64,000 bases of DNA from the NCBI GenBank assembly GCA_964369775.1, contig CAYJHQ010000009.1:16585-80584 (forward strand). Direction: 5' to 3'. This DNA comes from CAUPWF01 sp964369775 (lineage in GTDB: Bacteria > Bacillota > Clostridia > Lachnospirales > Lachnospiraceae). The notes below the pieces were generated by a model. That model was given only the letters and a program-made list of their open reading frames with translations. It ran no database searches and was not told where the DNA came from. Shown one piece after another: positions 51,293-60,236 of the stretch. The position numbers and the translations under genes were made by a program. Numbering within the stretch: the first letter of the stretch is position 1; every line of letters begins with the position of its first letter.

Positions 51293-53668
51293 ATGAGAGT
51301 AGAAGAGATATGTGGTGTGGGCGAGATTACTGAACTAGCGAAACGAAGATTTGCACAGGAGCGATCTTACGATTATTTGAAGGGATGGTTTCTTGCAAAA
51401 GAGATTCAGATGAACTGTGGAGAACTTTGGAAACAAGAAGCCGAGAGTATTCGAACAGCAAAGACATTAGTTGCAATGGCAGAGCAACTTCCACTTGAGA
51501 TTAGTGATTATAATTTGTTTGCAGGAACACAAAACGATGCATTTGCAAGATCATATGCATTGATTAATCCAACTTTTGAGGTGGAGACATTTGCAGGGTA
51601 CTGCGATCCATTGGCAGTATTTGGAGATATAGAGCCTAACGATGATATTACAAAAGAACGCATAGAAAAAGTAAAGGCTTTTCATGGACAGTCAGATTAT
51701 GTATCAGATTTAAAGAAAGCTTACAAGATTGCTGGAAAGCAAGCAGAGGAAGTGGTGTTTTTTATCGAGCAAGTAACAGGACATTTGATTCCAGATGTTC
51801 GAGGATTATTGGAAAAAGGCGTAAAGGGAGCAAAAGAAGAAATCACTCATAAACTTCAAACAAAGATAAGCCAGAAAAAAAGAGACAATTATAAAGCGAT
51901 GGATATCGCGCTAGATGCAGTAGTGGTGCTTGCTAATCGCTATGCAGAACTTGCAAAAGAAAAGAGAAAGGCAGCACCAGAAGGTGAAAAAAATCGATAT
52001 ATTTTAATGGAAAACACATTGAAAAAAGTCCCAAATGAAGGAGCTTCTAACTTGTATGAGGCAATTCAATCGTTTATCTTAATCTGGCAAGTGATGTGTG
52101 TAGAACAAGTGCCGAATCCATTTGCCTTTTCTGTAGGAAATGCAGATAGAATATTTGAGCCGTATCGTGCAAAAGAAGATACAGACAGAAAAGTTGCAAA
52201 GGGAATGTTTGAGCATTTATTAGTATTTTTTAATGTGGCTGATAGAAGTTGGGCGATATCCCAGAACCTAATGGTGGGAGGAAAGTCGAGCGAAGGAGAA
52301 GATTTGACGAATCCGACTACGTATGCATTGTTAGATGCTTACTTTGAGATGAACTTGCCACAACCGATTCTCTCTGTAAAATTGCACGAAAATACACCAA
52401 AAGAGCTCTATGAAGCGCTAGGAAAATTCTTTTTTTCGGCAGGAATGTTGACACCATCATTATTCAATGATGATGCAGTGTTTGAGATGCTTGAAAAAGA
52501 AGGTGGAATCGACAGGGAAGACCTAGAAGACTATTCCATTGCAGGCTGCCAAGAGCCATTGATTATGGGAAAAGACAATGGAAATACAACAAATAGCTGG
52601 TTAAATCTAGGGAAAATTCTGGAATTGTCCATCAATGATGGTGTATCTATGATTACAGGGGAAAGATTAGGAGAATCAAAAGGTTTTACTTCTAAAACAG
52701 AAGTACTACAAAATATTCGCTCTATTTTCTATGAGAACCTAGAGAGATATGTAGATCAGATGATAGAATCGGCTAATCAAGCAATTGAGGCGGTGTCAAA
52801 CCTCCAGGTACCGTTCTTGTCCACCATGATGGGGGGACTTGAGAGCGGAATCGATACTAGAGATGTAGAGGAACAAGGGACAAAATACAATGGTAGTGGA
52901 TGTTTGATACATGGTCTTTCGGTAGTTGCAGATTCCTTTGTTGCAATAGATGAATGGTTAAAGAATCATCCAGAGAGAGCGGATGAGTTGATAGTAGCGC
53001 TACAAAATAATTTTGTAGATGCAAAAGCAATTCAACAAGAGTTGCTATCCTATCCGAAATTTGGAAATAACATTAAAGTTGCAGATGCTGAAGCAGTTGA
53101 GATTGCAGAGCGTGTAAGCACATTAATCACTAGTAAGAAAAACAGTTTAGGAAATCCATTTCGTGCAGACTGGGCATCTCCTTCGACACACTTATTATAC
53201 GGGTATTGGGTAGGAGCAACCCCAGATGGAAGAAACGCGCGAGAACAACTGGGATATGGAATCGATCCACTCTTTGGGGAAGCGAACCAAGGTTTAGGGT
53301 TTAGAATATTATCCCATATGAAGTTGCCATATGAGAAGATGACGGGAGGATATGCATCTCATCTAGGAATTGATCCTAAGTATTTCACAGGGACTACACT
53401 AGAAGAAAAGGGGTTGGAATATAGGGATAAGATTATGAAGCCTCTATTTTTCAATAAGGAAAATGATAAAATTGCTCCATATTATCTATATGTAAATGTA
53501 ACGACACCTGAGACATTGAAAAAAGTTCTTTGTAATCCCAAAAAGTATGCGCCAAGCGGGGTGTATATAATGAGAATTCATGGAACGTTTGTAAATTTCC
53601 TTGACCTATCACCTGCAATTCAACAAGATATAATTAAGAGGTTAGACTTGGAATCGACTTCACTGTAA
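51293..53668 (+). CDS. Divergent glycyl radical enzyme of unknown substrate
   Basis: A 791-residue PFL-like protein. The active-site cysteine and glutamate are Cys419 and Glu421, in GCQEP rather than the usual GCVEP. The radical-glycine region reads RIHGTFVNF (Gly764) instead of RVxGYSxxF, but keeps the Arg, Gly and downstream helix (DLSPAIQQDIIKRL). The start is ATG 51293 with AAGGAG upstream; an in-frame ATG at 51254 lies in the activase gene. A dedicated activase supports a functional radical enzyme. The neighbours (polyol dehydrogenase, FGGY kinases, FSA-like aldolase) suggest dehydration or ring opening of a sugar alcohol or sugar derivative. E. coli YbiW/PflD, which act on anhydrohexitol phosphates and feed an FSA aldolase, offer a loose analogy. 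Confidence 0.85.
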   Translation: MRVEEICGVGEITELAKRRFAQERSYDYLKGWFLAKEIQMNCGELWKQEAESIRTAKTLVAMAEQLPLEISDYNLFAGTQNDAFARSYALINPTFEVETFAGYCDPLAVFGDIEPNDDITKERIEKVKAFHGQSDYVSDLKKAYKIAGKQAEEVVFFIEQVTGHLIPDVRGLLEKGVKGAKEEITHKLQTKISQKKRDNYKAMDIALDAVVVLANRYAELAKEKRKAAPEGEKNRYILMENTLKKVPNEGASNLYEAIQSFILIWQVMCVEQVPNPFAFSVGNADRIFEPYRAKEDTDRKVAKGMFEHLLVFFNVADRSWAISQNLMVGGKSSEGEDLTNPTTYALLDAYFEMNLPQPILSVKLHENTPKELYEALGKFFFSAGMLTPSLFNDDAVFEMLEKEGGIDREDLEDYSIAGCQEPLIMGKDNGNTTNSWLNLGKILELSINDGVSMITGERLGESKGFTSKTEVLQNIRSIFYENLERYVDQMIESANQAIEAVSNLQVPFLSTMMGGLESGIDTRDVEEQGTKYNGSGCLIHGLSVVADSFVAIDEWLKNHPERADELIVALQNNFVDAKAIQQELLSYPKFGNNIKVADAEAVEIAERVSTLITSKKNSLGNPFRADWASPSTHLLYGYWVGATPDGRNAREQLGYGIDPLFGEANQGLGFRILSHMKLPYEKMTGGYASHLGIDPKYFTGTTLEEKGLEYRDKIMKPLFFNKENDKIAPYYLYVNVTTPETLKKVLCNPKKYAPSGVYIMRIHGTFVNFLDLSPAIQQDIIKRLDLESTSL

Positions 53669-53675
53669 AAATAGA

Positions 53676-53703
53676 GGAGTGAATCCCAAAAGGGATTCAC
53701 TCC
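53676..53703 (-). terminator. Terminator of the deoR-aldolase unit
   Basis: A 12-bp perfect stem (53676-53687 with 53692-53703) with an AAAA loop. Read on the minus strand it is followed by TCTATTTTT, fitting termination of the minus-strand unit. On the plus strand A-rich sequence follows, so it may only cap the GRE transcript. Confidence 0.75.
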
Positions 53704-53730
53704 AAAATAAAATGAGGGTTATATCATAAA

Positions 53731-54408
53731 TTATAATTCGTAGATTTTCTTATCACCAAAGATTGATTGCCAGTCAGCATCAAAATCATCAACTGCTTTT
53801 AAGATTGCAGATTGGCTTAGAGAGTCTACAAGAATAGATGGATCCATAGTTGCACTTCCTGCACCAGATAAAAAAGCTCTATCTATCTGACCAGCATTTT
53901 TAAAGCTTGCAGCCAATATGATAGTATCGTAATTATAATCACGAATCATTTCTGCAAATGCAGAAATTACATCTTCTGGGTCAATACCCATATTCTCCAT
54001 GCGATTAAAATAAGGTGCGATGTAGTCAGCTCCAGCCTCCATTGCAAGAAAGCCTTGTTGCTTACTGTAGATAGCAGTTGCGGTTACATTATATCCATCT
54101 TTTTTTAATTGTTTAATTGCTTGGATTCCGGGAACAGTTACAGGGACTTTGATGTAGACATTTTTATCAATTTTTTCTGTAATAGTAGCTGCATCTTTTA
54201 GAATGCCTTCATAGTCAGAAGCGGTTACTTGTACATGCAAAGTTTTATCCCAACCAATGATAGCGCGAATGGCTTTCATATGTGAAAAAAAGTCGATAGA
54301 ACCTTCTTTTTTTACGATGGACGGGTTAGAAGTTACTCCGTCGATTGGAAATATTTCGTTGTATTTTTTTATGTGGCTTAAGTTTGCAGTGTCTAATAGA
54401 TAAATCAT
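53731..54408 (-). CDS. Transaldolase family protein, fructose-6-phosphate aldolase (FSA)-like
   Basis: A 225-residue small transaldolase of the FSA/TalC type. LDTANLSHIKKYNEIFPIDGVTSNPSIV opens the barrel, the Schiff-base lysine is Lys87 in YIKVPVT, and GADYIAPYFNRM and DWQSIFG match E. coli FsaA closely. FSA cleaves fructose 6-phosphate or its 1-deoxy analogue to glyceraldehyde 3-phosphate and a C3 ketone. Because the neighbouring GRE may produce a deoxy-sugar, this enzyme is a plausible next step. Related transaldolases act on sulfofructose, so specificity is open. It lies 15 bases after deoR on the minus strand. Confidence 0.85.
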   Translation of the reverse strand: MIYLLDTANLSHIKKYNEIFPIDGVTSNPSIVKKEGSIDFFSHMKAIRAIIGWDKTLHVQVTASDYEGILKDAATITEKIDKNVYIKVPVTVPGIQAIKQLKKDGYNVTATAIYSKQQGFLAMEAGADYIAPYFNRMENMGIDPEDVISAFAEMIRDYNYDTIILAASFKNAGQIDRAFLSGAGSATMDPSILVDSLSQSAILKAVDDFDADWQSIFGDKKIYEL

Positions 54409-54423
54409 AATAATCCTCCTTGA

Positions 54424-55173
54424 TTAAGTTAATTGTGTTACGATGATGTTTTTTGAGTGTAAAAATTGAATCTCTTCATCATTAATATTAGCATCTGTAA
54501 TTACTTCGTGAACTTTATCAAAAGCTAGGAAGGATACAGAACCCACTTTTTCAAATTTCTGAGATTCAGTTAAGACAAATGTCTTTTCGGCAGAAAGAAT
54601 CATATGGTTCAACGTGTCTGAACGGATGATGTCATCTCCGGTAAAACCAAGTGTTTGTGAATATCCATCTGTACCTACAAAAATTTTATCTACATGAAAG
54701 GTTCGTACAGATTGAATTGTCAGTGGACCGACTAAGGCTTGGCTGCTAGGTTGAAGCGTTCCGCCTAACAAGACTATGTTGACGTTAGGATACTCTTTGA
54801 TAAAACCAGCAATGTGCATAGAGTTAGTGATGATGGTAATATGTTTTTTAGTCTTTACCAATTCTTCTGCAAAGATAGCACAAGTCGAGCCAGATTCGAT
54901 GATAATGGTTTCTCCATCCTCCACATACAGGGCGGCACGCTTTGCAATCTTTAATTTGGTTTCGTAATGGAAGGCTAAATTATAGTTGATATCATCAGGT
55001 GTGTTTAAGACTGCAAAACCACGTTCTCTTTTTAAGATACCTTTTGAAGATAGAAAATCTAAGTCTTTTCGTATAGTCACTTTTGATGTGTGAAACATAG
55101 TGGATAGTGTTTGTACATCGGTTCGACCGTGAGTACTGACATATTGAACTAATTTAGTTCGCCTCTCATTCAT
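54424..55173 (-). CDS. DeoR family transcriptional regulator
   Basis: A 249-residue sugar-type repressor. The N-terminal winged helix is RTDVQTLSTMFHTSKVTIRKDLDFLSSKGILKRERG, and the sensor domain has EDGETIIIESGSTC and VLLGGTLQPSSQALVGP, the phosphosugar-binding pattern of the family. It is divergent from the third FGGY kinase, with TTTCG-type palindromes between them, and probably controls both directions in response to a phosphorylated sugar. Confidence 0.9.
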   Translation of the reverse strand: MNERRTKLVQYVSTHGRTDVQTLSTMFHTSKVTIRKDLDFLSSKGILKRERGFAVLNTPDDINYNLAFHYETKLKIAKRAALYVEDGETIIIESGSTCAIFAEELVKTKKHITIITNSMHIAGFIKEYPNVNIVLLGGTLQPSSQALVGPLTIQSVRTFHVDKIFVGTDGYSQTLGFTGDDIIRSDTLNHMILSAEKTFVLTESQKFEKVGSVSFLAFDKVHEVITDANINDEEIQFLHSKNIIVTQLT

Positions 55174-55206
55174 AAGAATGCCTCCTAACTACTTCTTGTT
55201 GAGTGT

Positions 55207-55273
55207 ATAGTATCACAGTAGATTTCTAAAGTCAATAAAAATGGTTTCGTACGAAAGTTTTTGCGTTTCGAAA
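55207..55273. promoter_or_regulatory. deoR promoter and TTTCG-type operators
   Basis: On the minus strand TTGACT (55235-55230), 17 bp and TACTAT (55212-55207) form a good promoter for deoR. Just upstream lie two palindromes, TTTCGTACGAAA (55245-55256) and TTTCGAAA (55266-55273). A further GAAACG is at 55315, next to the kinase start. TTTCG-rich repeats are typical DeoR-family sites. Confidence 0.6.
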
Positions 55274-55332
55274 TTTACTTTTTTTGTGATTTATGATAAG
55301 ATAAACAATAGAATGAAACGAGGAGAATAAGT

Positions 55333-56832
55333 ATGACAAAATATTTAATTGCACACGATTTAGGGACTTCTGGAAATAAAGCATCGCTCTTTTCGGTAAA
55401 AGGGGAGTTGGTTAGTAGCTATACAAAATCTTATGGTGTTGATTTTTTTGATGACAATAAAGCAGAACAAGAGCCAGATGATTGGTTCGAGGCAGTGAAG
55501 GTCGCGACAGAAAAAGTGACAGAAGGAATCGATAAAAATGATGTATTAGCGATGTCTTTTTCTTCACAGATGCAAGCTTGTGTGGTTGTGGATGAAAAAG
55601 GAACTCCGTTGAGAAAGGCTATGATTTGGGCAGATCTTCGAGCACAAAAGCAAGCTGATCAGTTAGAAGAAAAAATAGGATTTGACCGTATGTATCAGAT
55701 AACAGGGCATAGGGTAAGCCCTAGCTACAGTATTGAGAAGCTGATGTGGATTAAGGAGAATGAACCAGATATCTATGAGCAAACCCATAAGATGTTACTT
55801 GCAAAAGATTATGTGATCCAAAGACTTACAGGAGAGTTTGTCACAGATTATTCAGAGGCGTCAGGAACAAATGCACTAGATTTAAGTAAGCTTTGTTGGT
55901 CGAAGGAGATTTTAGAAGCAGCTGAAATTGATATAGACAAGATGCCAGAGTTGCACACATCTACAGATGTGATTGGAAGTCTGCAAAAAGAGATGGCAGA
56001 GGAGTTGGGATTAAGCGAAAACACTGCAATTGTATGTGGTGGAGGCGATGGACCATGCTCGGCGCTAGGGGCAGGATGTATAGAAGAAGGAAAGTTATTT
56101 ATGACGCTTGGAACTTCAGCTTGGATAGGTGGAACGACAAAAGATGTATTTTTAGATGAGAAAAAAGTCATCTTTTGCTTTGCACACGTAATTCCAGGGA
56201 AGTACATGCCGTGTGCAACTATGCAAGCAGCCGGTAGCGCTTACAATTATATTAAAGACGCACTTTGTGATGCGCAGATAAAAGAAGCAAAAGAATTAGG
56301 ATGTTCTCCTTTTGATTTGATGAATCAATTGGTGAAGGATACAAATGCAGGTGCAAACGGTTTGGTGTTTTTACCATATATGCTAGGTGAGAGAAGTCCG
56401 AGGTGGAATCCAAACACGTCAGGATCATTTCTTGGAATAAAAATGGAACACACAAAAGGACACTATTTAAGAGCAGTCCTCGAAGGGGTTGCCATGAATA
56501 TGGAACTAATCTTACAAGCTTATAAGGAACACATAGATGTGGATGAACTAGTCTTAAGCGGTGGAGGGGCTAAAGGGAAGGAATTTGTAGAAATTCTTTC
56601 AGAGGTATTAGAAGTAACGCTTAACAAATTAGATAAAGTAGAGACTGCGACATCAATTGCAGCAGCGGTAATTGCAGGTGTAGGTATAGGTGTGTTCAAG
56701 GATTTTACAGAGATTAAGAGATTTGTACAGGTGGAAGAGTCAATTGTGCCGACAAAGGAATTTTCAGAGGTTTATAGAAGGAACAAAGAGGTGTTTAACG
56801 AGGCATACGAGTGTTTATTGCCATTGTATTAA
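55333..56832 (+). CDS. FGGY family carbohydrate kinase (xylulokinase-like), copy 3
   Basis: A 499-residue kinase (LIAHDLGTSGNKASLFSVKG; SFSSQMQACVVVD; LVFLPYMLGERSPRWNPNTSG). The substrate loop SSQMQA differs from both other kinases here, suggesting a third sugar or a different position of phosphorylation. It is first in a unit with the response regulator 17 bases downstream, so transport signalling and phosphorylation are co-expressed. Confidence 0.85.
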   Translation: MTKYLIAHDLGTSGNKASLFSVKGELVSSYTKSYGVDFFDDNKAEQEPDDWFEAVKVATEKVTEGIDKNDVLAMSFSSQMQACVVVDEKGTPLRKAMIWADLRAQKQADQLEEKIGFDRMYQITGHRVSPSYSIEKLMWIKENEPDIYEQTHKMLLAKDYVIQRLTGEFVTDYSEASGTNALDLSKLCWSKEILEAAEIDIDKMPELHTSTDVIGSLQKEMAEELGLSENTAIVCGGGDGPCSALGAGCIEEGKLFMTLGTSAWIGGTTKDVFLDEKKVIFCFAHVIPGKYMPCATMQAAGSAYNYIKDALCDAQIKEAKELGCSPFDLMNQLVKDTNAGANGLVFLPYMLGERSPRWNPNTSGSFLGIKMEHTKGHYLRAVLEGVAMNMELILQAYKEHIDVDELVLSGGGAKGKEFVEILSEVLEVTLNKLDKVETATSIAAAVIAGVGIGVFKDFTEIKRFVQVEESIVPTKEFSEVYRRNKEVFNEAYECLLPLY

Positions 56833-56849
56833 ATATGGAGAGGTGAGGG

Positions 56850-58445
56850 ATGTATAAAGTCTTAGTAGTAGATGATGAGATTTTGGTGAGAGAGGCGATT
56901 GCGCAAAATATTGATTGGAATAAATCAGGTTACGAACTTGAAAAGGTATGTGAAAATGGTGCTGAAGCTTTTGATTATTTGCAAGATCATTCAATCGATT
57001 TAATATTAACAGACATCTATATGCCTTATATGGATGGATTAGAACTGAGTAAATTGGTAAACGAGAATTATCCAGAAGTGACAGTGATTATATTCAGTGG
57101 ATATGAGGAGTTTGATTACGCAAAAAAAGCGATTCAATATAGAGTAGCAGAATATTTGTTGAAACCAGTTACTCCAAGAGAAATATATGAAGTACTTGAA
57201 AAAATAAAGATTAAATTAGATTCTAGAAAAAAAGATGCATCACAAATAAAAGAACTAAAGCAATCATATAGAAAATATACGAAGAATGAAGCGGCGATTA
57301 TTTCACACCAATTGACGAATCTAGTAAAAGGGGTAGACAGTCCAGAACGCTGCATTAATAATCTAGAAGAATTTTCTATCTCATTTCAAAATGACTATTA
57401 TAGAATAGGTATTCTAGAGTTAGAAAAGACAGAAAAAGGAGAAGGTGCATTAATCGCCTTTGTGGCACAAAATGTGAGCAATGAGATTCTTGAAAGAGAA
57501 GGGTGTGGATTTGCGTATCAGGAGACAGACCACAGAGTAGTCTTGGTTTTTAGTACGAATAAAAAACAAGAATTCAAAAAACAGATAAAAACAGTTTCAG
57601 AAGAAATTATGGAAACAATAAAGAAAGTAACGAAAATAAATAATTCTCTAGGAATTGGTATTTATGTGGAGAAAATTGAAGACCTACATACTTCATACGA
57701 TACGGCAAAAGAGATGGAAGCCTATTCATACGTCCATGCAGAAGACTTTTACTTCGATTATATTGAGATGGTAAAAAATGAATATGAGGTTCTTGATAGT
57801 GGTAAATACTTAGAGGAATGGAAACATTGTATTAAGCGTGGAGAACAATCAGGTTTTGACCATACGCTTGAGCGTTGGGTTGTAAAAGTGAAGAATTGCA
57901 GAATGGAAAAAAGTTCTGTGGTTACTGTATTACAACAAGTGGTTCAAATTTTGTATAAGTCTGTGATGGAAATAGAAGGAAACAGTGAATTTTTGTTGAA
58001 GCGACTAGAAGAGCAGCAAAAAGTAATAGCAGATACAATGATGTTAGAAGCTGGTGTAAAATGCTTACAAGAGGTTGCTGAATTTGTCTTTGACAGAACG
58101 AAGTCTCTAGGGAGAACTTCAGGTGAAATTCAAGCTTCTCTAGCTGTGAAATACATTGAAGACAACTATGGAGATAAAGATATCAGTTTACAATCTATAA
58201 GTGACCACTTGAACATCAGTACTAGTCATTTCAGTAGTATATACAAAGAAGAAACAGGTGAAACTTTTATGGAGACATTAAATAAGGTTCGAATGAGGAA
58301 AGCGAAACAGCTATTGAGAGAAACAAAGTTTAAAAACTATGAGATAGCGGATCGAGTAGGTTATAGTGATCCCCATTATTTTAGTATTGTGTTTAAAAAG
58401 GCTACTGGGAAGACACCAAAGGAATACGCAAAGGAGAATAGATAG
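56850..58445 (+). CDS. Response regulator with AraC-type DNA-binding domain (YesN-like)
   Basis: A 531-residue protein. The receiver domain (residues 1-120) has the phosphoacceptor Asp55 in LILTDIYMPYMDG and the lysine in YLLKPVTP. A long middle region follows, then a C-terminal AraC helix-turn-helix (ISLQSISDHLNISTSHFSSIYKEETGETF; YEIADRVGYSDPHYFSIVFKKATGKTP). It is followed without a gap by its histidine kinase. Such pairs in Firmicutes usually induce adjacent sugar ABC transporters. Confidence 0.93.
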   Translation: MYKVLVVDDEILVREAIAQNIDWNKSGYELEKVCENGAEAFDYLQDHSIDLILTDIYMPYMDGLELSKLVNENYPEVTVIIFSGYEEFDYAKKAIQYRVAEYLLKPVTPREIYEVLEKIKIKLDSRKKDASQIKELKQSYRKYTKNEAAIISHQLTNLVKGVDSPERCINNLEEFSISFQNDYYRIGILELEKTEKGEGALIAFVAQNVSNEILEREGCGFAYQETDHRVVLVFSTNKKQEFKKQIKTVSEEIMETIKKVTKINNSLGIGIYVEKIEDLHTSYDTAKEMEAYSYVHAEDFYFDYIEMVKNEYEVLDSGKYLEEWKHCIKRGEQSGFDHTLERWVVKVKNCRMEKSSVVTVLQQVVQILYKSVMEIEGNSEFLLKRLEEQQKVIADTMMLEAGVKCLQEVAEFVFDRTKSLGRTSGEIQASLAVKYIEDNYGDKDISLQSISDHLNISTSHFSSIYKEETGETFMETLNKVRMRKAKQLLRETKFKNYEIADRVGYSDPHYFSIVFKKATGKTPKEYAKENR

Positions 58446-60236
58446 ATGAAGAAAGAGAGGACATCCAACACATTCGTGAGTAAATTTAAGAGCATACGAA
58501 GTGCGATGATGTTCTCTTTTTCTGCACTTATCATTGCAGCGATTATCGTGTTCTTTGTTATTGCCCTAAATTATACACGAAGTACAGTTCTTAATAACTC
58601 GGTAGAATATACAAATCAGATTATAGGGCAAGTGAATGACGAGATTGATTCTTATATTGACTACATGGAAAATATTTCGACCATAGTTACAAATAGCGAC
58701 TCGGTACAATCCTATTTATTTTCAGATCCTCAACCAGAAGTGTTGGAAGAAGAGCGCCAAAGAATTATTACCCAATTTGAAACGGTGAGAGAGAGTCGAG
58801 AAGATATCGTAAATATTGCAGCTCTTTCAGATAAGAGAGTGATTGTCAATTCAGGAGAAGAAGGATTGACTCCTTATGTAAATATAGAAGAAACAACTTG
58901 GTATCAAGATATGTTAAAGTCGGGAGACGGGATTGATATATCATCATCTCATGTGCAAAATGCGATATATAGCAGTTATGAATGGGTAATTACGTTGAGT
59001 AGAACAGTGGAGAATCATAATACGAACCAAATGGAAGGTACATTTTTTATTGATTTGAACTATGAATCCATTAGTAGTCTGTGTGATAAAAATAAGATAG
59101 GAGAAAAAGGCTATGTCTATATCTTAGATGAGGATGGAAGTATTATCTATCATCCACAACAGCAATTGTTACATGGCGGATTAAAGACAGAGAAGATTGA
59201 AGAGGTGCTTGAAGTAGAGGGGAACTATTTCATTACAGAAGAAGGTGATGAGAGTCGAATATATACAGTGTCGCAATCAGAAGATACAGGGTGGATGGTT
59301 GTAGGGGTGACGTACGTATCTGAAGTGTTGCAAGATTTTGAAATCACTCAAATCTTATATGGAATCACAGCATTTGTTTTAATTATCGCGGTAATACTTC
59401 TTTCTAACATGGTGGCAAAAGCGATTACAGATCCGATTGGAAAGTTGCGAAAATCTATGAGATTGATAGAAGATGGAAATTTTGCGGAGGCTGAAATTCG
59501 AGATTTAGAGAGGAATGAAATAGGAATTCTTGAAAAATCACTCAACAATATGAATCAAAAGATTCAGGACTTGATGGAGCAAAATCTACATGAGCAGCAG
59601 CAAAAGCGTAAAAGTGAGATGATGGCGCTTCAGTCACAGATTAATCCCCATTTCTTGTATAACACGTTAGATTCAATCATTTGGATGGCAGCAGGAGGGA
59701 AAAGCGATGATGTTGTAGATATGACTTCAGCATTGGCAAAATTATTTCGCCAAAGTATCAGTAATGAAAAAGAACAAATTTCAATCTGTGAGGAAATTCA
59801 GTATGTGAAAAATTATTTGGTTATACAAGGGATGCGTTACAAGGATAAGTTGGAATATTCATTTGATGTCGCCCCAGAGATGATGAGCGTGAAAATAATA
59901 AAATTTGCGCTACAACCATTGGTGGAAAATGCAATCTATCACGGACTGAAGTATAAAGAGGAAAAGGGACATTTAACTATAAGAGGATATATTGAAGATA
60001 AAAAAGCGGTGATAGAGATTATTGATGATGGCAAAGGCATGACTGAAGAAGAATTGAGAAATGTATTTACGAGGAAACAGACTAACTATAAATCAAATGG
60101 TGTTGGAACTGTAAATGTTCAAAAACGATTACAGCTTTACTACGGAGCTGATTACGGGCTTTCATATCGTAGTGTTCAAGGTGAAGGGACGACGGCTATT
60201 GTAAAGATACCAATAGATGGAAGGGAACTAAAATGA
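58446..60236 (+). CDS. Sensor histidine kinase (YesM-like)
   Basis: A 596-residue membrane kinase. A transmembrane helix at about residues 20-43 and another at about 300-322 flank an extracytoplasmic Cache-like sensor domain. A HAMP segment follows, then the phosphoacceptor His402 in SQINPHFLYNTLDSIIW and the ATPase motifs PLVENAIYHGLK and IIDDGKGM. It starts directly after the response regulator stop and overlaps the sugar-binding protein by 4 bases, implying a three-part sensor. Confidence 0.93.
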   Translation: MKKERTSNTFVSKFKSIRSAMMFSFSALIIAAIIVFFVIALNYTRSTVLNNSVEYTNQIIGQVNDEIDSYIDYMENISTIVTNSDSVQSYLFSDPQPEVLEEERQRIITQFETVRESREDIVNIAALSDKRVIVNSGEEGLTPYVNIEETTWYQDMLKSGDGIDISSSHVQNAIYSSYEWVITLSRTVENHNTNQMEGTFFIDLNYESISSLCDKNKIGEKGYVYILDEDGSIIYHPQQQLLHGGLKTEKIEEVLEVEGNYFITEEGDESRIYTVSQSEDTGWMVVGVTYVSEVLQDFEITQILYGITAFVLIIAVILLSNMVAKAITDPIGKLRKSMRLIEDGNFAEAEIRDLERNEIGILEKSLNNMNQKIQDLMEQNLHEQQQKRKSEMMALQSQINPHFLYNTLDSIIWMAAGGKSDDVVDMTSALAKLFRQSISNEKEQISICEEIQYVKNYLVIQGMRYKDKLEYSFDVAPEMMSVKIIKFALQPLVENAIYHGLKYKEEKGHLTIRGYIEDKKAVIEIIDDGKGMTEEELRNVFTRKQTNYKSNGVGTVNVQKRLQLYYGADYGLSYRSVQGEGTTAIVKIPIDGRELK

